Shown one piece after another: positions 28,517-34,008 of a stretch of DNA of 34,008 nt (position 1 is its first letter; the number at the start of each line of letters is the position of its first letter). The translations under genes were made by a program, and so were the position numbers. The notes below the pieces were generated by a model, which was not told the DNA's origin, did not search any database, and worked only from the letters and a program-made list of their open reading frames with translations. Source of the stretch: Haplomitrium mnioides (Eukaryota; Marchantiophyta; Haplomitriopsida; Calobryales); NCBI GenBank assembly GCA_049999725.1, contig JBNGIS010032361.1:1-34008 (forward strand). The letters are read 5' to 3'.

Positions 28517-30103
28517 TGTCGCCTTGATTGGATTCCGTAGTTGACCTGTTGTTGACCCGCATGAACCCTCGGACCAACGTGGAGTGCCACATCATCTGTC
28601 AAATAATTCACTCGCCGAGTAAGAACGGTACCTTTTGTCGCCGCTTCAGATCCCGCTCGCAGTAAGAACTGAGGCTTCTTTCGCCAACTCTTTGCTCTGC
28701 TTGATATAGGAACCATGGCAGACTCCCCGTGGATCCCCTTTGAACTTTCAACGCCCCGTTGAACTTTCGTCCTCGGCAATGCCGGAACTCCGATAGGTCA
28801 CCCTTTCGGTTGCTGGTCCCTTGCTTCTTCTTTTGGCCGAATCGTTGCTTCATCGCCTTTTCGCCACAAGAACTAAGCGCGCCATAAACTCCCATCGAAC
28901 TTTCAGACCATACCTTGTCAAACTTTCCGCTGCTTTGCCGAATCAGCAATATATCAGCATTTCGCCTTGCTCGCTCTTTGTCTGTCCAGGCTCGTGATAA
29001 GTCACTATTTCGCATCCATTCCCTTGGTCTCCAGTTGGGTGTCCTGTCGGATCCTTGGTAAGTGGTCTCCCCACTTAGGGAGGCTAATCGGAACCCGTTT
29101 ACCCAGGGCTTCCCCATTTTTCGCTAAGTCCTGCAGACTCTTTGGGAGTGCCACGTGTCCCTGAATCCGTGAAGCACGGTGGGACTGCCATGTTTCCACA
29201 GCTCCTCACGGAGTTCCTGAGTCCGTAACTAGGATCCGTTGTTGTTTCGTCCTTCTCGCTTAGCCTCGCCGTTGCCTTAAGGAATCCTCCATGCCGTCGT
29301 AATAGTGACCAGTCTTTGCTTCGTCAGTTGCCGCTTCGCCATCACTTTGGACCCGCTAGATCTTCCTTCACGAATCCCTTTTAAGTGGGGAACCCACATA
29401 TGGAGGTTGATCGGATCCAACTTAACCGGTCCTCCCCATATCGTCGGATCAAGCGGAACCCCTTTAACAGGTCTCTCCACTTAGGAAGGCTTGGTTCCAA
29501 TGTTTGTCCGGTTGTACCCTATGATGAACTTCTTCCGATACTTGCATCGGACTCCCACCCTTCCTCTTTCGAGAGGACTTTGGACTGCGGGAAAGCATTT
29601 GTGTTTACCTGGAGAAAGAGGCGTCCCCCGATCTCTGGTGTTGTCGTTGCTCCCCAATGCATGTCGCCCTTGTCCCCCATCTTGAATTCGCCGTTCTGAC
29701 TTGTTGGGCGACCCGTTATTCTTCGCTATGGCTTCCTACCCTACCTTGCTGACGCGCGACCTTCTTTGAACCTCGTCATGTGGTCTCCTTGGCCTGACAC
29801 TCTATTGCGACTCTCCTCTGCTCTCTTGATTCCCTTCACCCTGCCTCGTCTTCCCTCTCTCTTCCGGTCCCTTCCTTTCTGGTCTTCCTGGCATTGACAT
29901 TTCTAGCTCTTGCCCCCTTCCTTCATAATATGAATCCGATTCCGCTACTTCGGATCGAAAGAATGAAGTAGCCCGTGTTTATCTTCCGATTAGAGTTAAT
30001 GTGTTGCTTTCCGCTCATCTTACCACTTCAGACTAGAGAATTATCATCGCTACCGCTTTTGGTCCCTTGTAAACCACATTAGCTCCTGTTCCACTGGTTG
30101 ACA

Positions 30104-30246
30104 ATGAACCAAGAGGAGAGTTGAGGTATTGCAGCTCTTGGAGAAGCGTCGATCCCTTGTGAGCAAAGGTGCGCTAGTTCTAGTATTGGAAGATCAACAC
30201 AACACTTTTGGAATTTCTTCGAGAAGGTGTCACTTGAAGAAAAGCA
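30104..30246 (+). repeat. LTR of the gypsy-type relic, right part
   Basis: It starts with ATGAA, the right target duplication of element 3 (30104-30108), then carries on the LTR broken at 12750. It probably ends at GCA (30246), since a new LTR start follows two bases later. Confidence 0.6.
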
Positions 30247-30247
30247 T

Positions 30248-30370
30248 TGTGGGGTCTCATTCATTATATGCACCTGAGTCTCATTTTTTTGTCATTCTTT
30301 AATGTATGTTTGTAGATGTCATAGAATGTGTGTGGACGATGTAGTTGTGTAAGCAATGTGTATGCGCATG
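30248..30370 (+). repeat. Second, truncated copy of the gypsy-type LTR
   Basis: TGTGGGGTCTCATTC and the following ~115 bp match 12495-12615 (ATGTTTGTAGATGTCAT and GTAGTTGTGTAAGC are shared). Similarity stops near 30366, where the satellite begins. The two LTR copies are head to tail with one base between them. Confidence 0.65.
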
Positions 30371-33300
30371 ACATCTCTGATCTAACGATTTCCTATGATT
30401 TCATATGATTTAGTTGAAGTGTTCTCTGATCTGGTGATTTCCTGTGATTTATTTCAAGTGTTCTCTGATATGGCGATTTTCCATGATTTAGTACAAGTGA
30501 TCTCTCATTTGGCCATTTCCTATAATTAGTTCAAGTGTTTTCTGATCTGAAAATTTTCTTTCATTTCCTATTATTTAGTTCAAGTCTTTTCTAGTATGGC
30601 GATTTCCTAGTATTTTCTATAATTTAGTTCAAGTGTTCTCTGATCTGGCGTTTTCGTATGATTTTGGATGATTTCATATAATTCATTTCAAGTGTTTTGT
30701 GATCTGAAAATTTCCTATGATTTAGTGCAAGTGATCTCTGATCTGGCAATTTCATATGATTTCCTATGATTTAGTTCAAGTGTTCTTTGATATGGCGATT
30801 TCCCATGATTTAGTACAAGTGATCTCTCATTTGGCCATTTCTTATAATTTAGTTCAAGTGTTTTCTGATCTGGAAATTTCCCATCATTTTCTATTATTTA
30901 GTTCAAGTGTTTTCTAATCTGGTAATTTCCTAGTATTTCTTATAATTTAGTTCAAGTGTTCTCTAATCTGGAGATTTTGCATGATTTTGGATGATTTCCT
31001 ATGATTAATTTCAAGTGTTTTGTGATCTGGAAATTTCCTATAATTTAGTGCAAGTGATCTTTGATCTGGCAATTTCATATGATTTCCTATGATTTAGTTC
31101 AAGTGTTTCTGATCTAGCGATTTCCTATGATTTATTTTAAGTGATCTCTGATGAGACGATTTCGTATGATTAAGTTCAAGTGTTCTCCGATTTGGTGATT
31201 TTCATATGATTTCCCATGATTTGGTTCAAGTGTTCAATGATATGGCGATTTAACATGCAAGTGATCTTAGATCAAGCGAATTCCTATGATTTAGTTCAAG
31301 TGCTTTCTGATCTGTCGATTTTCTATGATTTCCTATGATTTTGTTCAAGTGTTTTATGATCTAGCGATTTCCTATGATTTCCTATAATTTAGTTCAAGTG
31401 TTCTTCTATATGGCGATTTCCCATAATTTAGTGCAAGTGAACTCTTATCTGGCGAGTTCCTATGATCTAGTTCAAGTGCTTTATGATCTGGCGGTTTCTT
31501 ATGTTTTCTTATGATTTAGTTCAAGTGTTTTCTGATTTGGCATTTCCTATAATTTTATATGATTTAGTTCAAGTGTTCTCCGATATGGCGATTTCCTAAG
31601 ATTTAGTTCAAGTGTTCTCCGATCTGGCGATTTCCAATAATTTAGTTCAAGTGTTCTCTAATCTCGAAATTTCCTATGATTTCCTATGATTCATTTCAAG
31701 TGTTTTGTGATCTAGCAATTTCCTATGATTTAGTACAAGTGATCTCTAATCTAGCGATTTTCTATGATTTCCTATGATTTAGTTCAAGGGTTCTATGATC
31801 TAGCGATTTCCTATGATTTCCTATGATTTAGTGCAAGTGATGTGTGATCAGGCGATTTCCTATGATTTGGCGCAAGTGATCTGTGATCATGCGATTTCCT
31901 ATGATTTCTTATGATTAGTTCAAGTGTTCTATGATCTGATGATTTCTTATGATTTAGTTCAAGTGTTCTTAGATATAGCGATTTAGCATGATTTAGTACA
32001 AGTGATCTCACATCTGGCGATTTCTTATGATTTAGTTCAAGTGCTTTCTAATCAGTCGATTTCCTATGATTTCCTATGATTTAGTTCAAGTGTTTTATGA
32101 TCTAGCGATTTCCTATGATTTAGTTCAAGTGTTCTCTCATCTCGCGATTTTCTATGATTTAGTACAAGTGATCTATTTTGTGGCAATTTCCTTTGGTCTC
32201 TTATGATTTAGTTCAAGTGTTCTATGATCTTGGGATTTCCTATGATTTTGATGATTTAGTTTAAGTTTTCTATGATCTAGCGATTTCTTATGATTGAGTT
32301 CAAGTGTTCCTTGATCTAACGTTGTCCTATGATTTCCTATGATTTAGTACAAGTGATCCATGATCTGGCGATTTCCTATGATTTTGTATGATTTAGTTGA
32401 AGTGTTCTCCGATCTCGTGATTTCGTATGATTTCGTATGATTTCGTATGATTTAGTTCAAGTGTTGTCTGATATGGCAATTTCCCATGGTTTAGTACAAG
32501 TGATCTTTGATGTGGCCATTTCCTATGATTTAGTTCAAGTGTTTTCTGATCTCACGATATCCTATAATTTAGTTCAAGTGTTTTCTAATCTAGCAATTTA
32601 CTAGTGGTTCCTATGATTTAGTTCAAGTGTTCCCTGATCTGACGATTTCCAATGATTTCCTATGATTCATTTTAAGAGTTTTGTGATGTGGTAGTTTCCT
32701 ATGATTTAGTACAAGTGATCTCTGATGTGGGAATTTCCCATGATTTCCTATGATTTGGTTCTTAAGTGTTCCCTGATCTAGCAATTCCCTATGATTTACT
32801 GCAAGTGATATCTGATCACACGACTTCCTATGATTTCGTATGATTTAGCTCAAATGTTCTGTGATATGGTTATTTAGCATGATTTTTTATGATTTAGTTG
32901 AAGTTTTCTCTAATATAGCGATTTCTCATAAATTAGTACAAGTGATATCTGATGTAGTGTTTTTCTATGATTTACTTCAAGTGTTTTATGATGCAGCGAA
33001 TTCCTTTAATTTTTCTATGATTTAGTTCAAGTGTTTTATGATTTGGCGATTTCTTATGATTTCCTATGATTTAGTTCAAGTGTTCTCTCATATGGCGATT
33101 NNNNNNNNNNTTATGATTTCCTATGATTTAGTTCAAGTGTTCTCTCATATGGCGATTTCCCATGATTTAGTACAAGTGATTTATAATATGACGAGTTCCT
33201 ATGATTTAGTTCTATTGCTTTTTGATCTGGCAATTTCCTATGATTTCCTATGATTTAGTTCAAGTGTTCTATGATATGGCGATTTATGATGATTTAGTAC

Positions 33301-34008
33301 AAGTAATATTTGATCTAGTCATTTCCTATGATTTAGCTCAAGTGTTTTCTGATATCGCAATTTCCTATGATTTCCTATTATTTAGTTCAATTGTTTTTTT
33401 ATTTGGGAATTTCCTAGTGTTTCCTATGATTTAGTTTAAGTGTTCTTTGATTTGGTGATTTTGTATGATTTCTTATGATTTGGTTCAAGTAATCTCTGAT
33501 ATGGCGATTTAGCATGCAAGTGATCTCAGATCAAGAAATTTCCTATGACTTAGTTCAGGTGTTTTCTAATCTAGCAATTTCCTATGACTTCCTATGATTT
33601 AGTTCAAGTGTTCTCCCATATGGCGATTTCCCATGATTTAGTACAAGTAATCTCCAATCTGGCAAGTTGCTATGATTTAGTTAAAGTGCTTTCTGATCTG
33701 GCAATTTCCTATGATTGAGTTCAAGTGTTTTCTGATCTAGCATTGTTCTATGATTTCCTATGGTTTCGTACAAGTGATCCCTAATGTGGCGATTTCCTAT
33801 GATTTGGTATGATTTAGTTGAAGTGTTCTTTGATCTCCTGATTTCCTAAGATTTAGTTCAAGTGATCTTTGATCTCGCGAGTTGCTATGGTTTAGTTCAA
33901 GTACTTTCTGATTTGGCAATTTCCTATGATTTCCTATGATTTAGTTCAAGTGTTTTCTGATCTGGCATTTTCTTATAATTTTCTATGATCTAGTTCAAGT
34001 GTTCTCCG
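30371..34008. repeat. AT-rich satellite array, 39/49-bp units with higher-order structure
   Basis: The basic unit is 39 bp (GATTTAGTTCAAGTGTTCT then CTGATCTGGC then GATTTCCTAT), measured at 31561-31640. A common 49-bp variant repeats the 10-bp block GATTTCCTAT. Two monomer classes alternate irregularly: TTCAAGTGTTCT, and TACAAGTGATCT with two co-varying sites. A block from about 30450 recurs 322 bp later (GGCCATTTC at 30511 and 30833) and again near 32513. The array runs past the window end; length suggests about 80 monomers here. Open frames in it are repeat artefacts. Confidence 0.88.
33101..33110. other. Assembly gap (10 N) in the satellite
   Basis: Ten Ns between two nearly identical satellite stretches (33061-33100 and 33111-33159), suggesting a repeat-resolution join whose real size is unknown. 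Confidence 0.9.

Larger units (their letters stand above)
12751..30103 (-). mobile_element. Element 3: non-autonomous gag-only LTR retrotransposon, minus strand
   Basis: Read on the minus strand, the 5' LTR is 30103-26597, followed by the primer-binding site, a 571-codon zinc-knuckle ORF, a polypurine tract and the 3' LTR (23902 leftward). The 3' LTR is split by element 2 and ends at 12751. Ends are TG...CA and the flanking ATGAA duplication is perfect. Subtracting element 2 and one copy of its duplication leaves about 9.9 kb. The LTR ends differ from those of elements 1 and 2, but the primer-binding site and protein are shared, so this is a sister family. No pol domain is present. Confidence 0.88.
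26597..30103 (-). repeat. 5' LTR of element 3
   Basis: 3507 bp. On the minus strand it begins TGTCAACCAGTGG and ends GGGGGCTGACA. It has a TATA box (27862-27868), one hairpin module (28485-28516), CCACGTCA (28463-28470) and G-boxes in GCCACGTGTCC (near 28446 and 29150). It differs from the 3' LTR by about 6% in the first 380 bp compared by eye. Confidence 0.88.

Noticed and set aside
31811-32011. Minus-strand ORF with repeated NHRKS-like peptides, and plus-strand ORFs near 33038-33434
   Set aside because: They are direct readings of the satellite, whose 39-bp unit is a multiple of three; no independent coding evidence.
30371-34008. CRISPR-like array of short repeats
   Set aside because: Units are contiguous without unique spacers and the context is eukaryotic; it is a satellite.

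Overview
The window reads as non-genic nuclear DNA from a large, repeat-rich land plant. It holds LTR retrotransposons nested up to three deep plus a satellite array, and no recognisable host gene. The plant call rests on the element types (non-autonomous LTR elements with long LTRs, a Ty3/gypsy-type gag relic), LTR promoters rich in ACGT-core and G-box motifs, and the AT-rich satellite. I cannot name the species or clade. All element boundaries were read by comparing repeated segments inside the window.

Layout. (1) 1-1079: unassigned DNA with a diffuse, recurring TTTGTCGAG-like phrase. (2) 1080-9070: element 1 (+), a gag-only LTR element. Its 5' LTR carries a 2.9-kb internal deletion, its gag-like ORF is intact to 3661, and its 3' LTR is about 3.9 kb once an inserted 1144-bp solo LTR (7619-8762) is removed. 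Near-matching target duplications are GTTTC and ATTTC. (3) 9076-12494: host sequence of the next insertion, containing a decayed gypsy-type gag relic that appears to lack RT and integrase and runs into its own 3' LTR (12495-12750, resuming at 30104-30246). (4) 12751-30103: element 3 (-), inserted into that LTR with a perfect 5-bp target duplication (ATGAA). It has 3.5-3.7 kb LTRs and a 571-codon gag-like ORF with two zinc knuckles. (5) 15704-23148: element 2 (+), same family as element 1, inserted into the 3' LTR of element 3 with a perfect target duplication (GACCC). Its ORF has three in-frame stops. (6) 30248-30370: a second fragment of the gypsy LTR, directly after the first. (7) 30371-34008 and beyond: a satellite with a 39-bp unit, a 49-bp variant and a higher-order period near 322 bp.

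Elements 1-3 share an almost identical primer-binding site, a polypurine tract, and one protein: an acidic/basic Ser-rich N-terminus, a CCHC zinc knuckle, a long acidic middle, and a Cys-rich hydrophobic segment with a conserved tail. None carries recognisable protease, RT, RNase H or integrase. They fit the non-autonomous TR-GAG type and would need pol from an autonomous partner not in this window. Three assembly gaps (18252-18351, 22451-22849, 33101-33110) fall in repeats; the second hides roughly 1.9 kb judging by the sister LTR.
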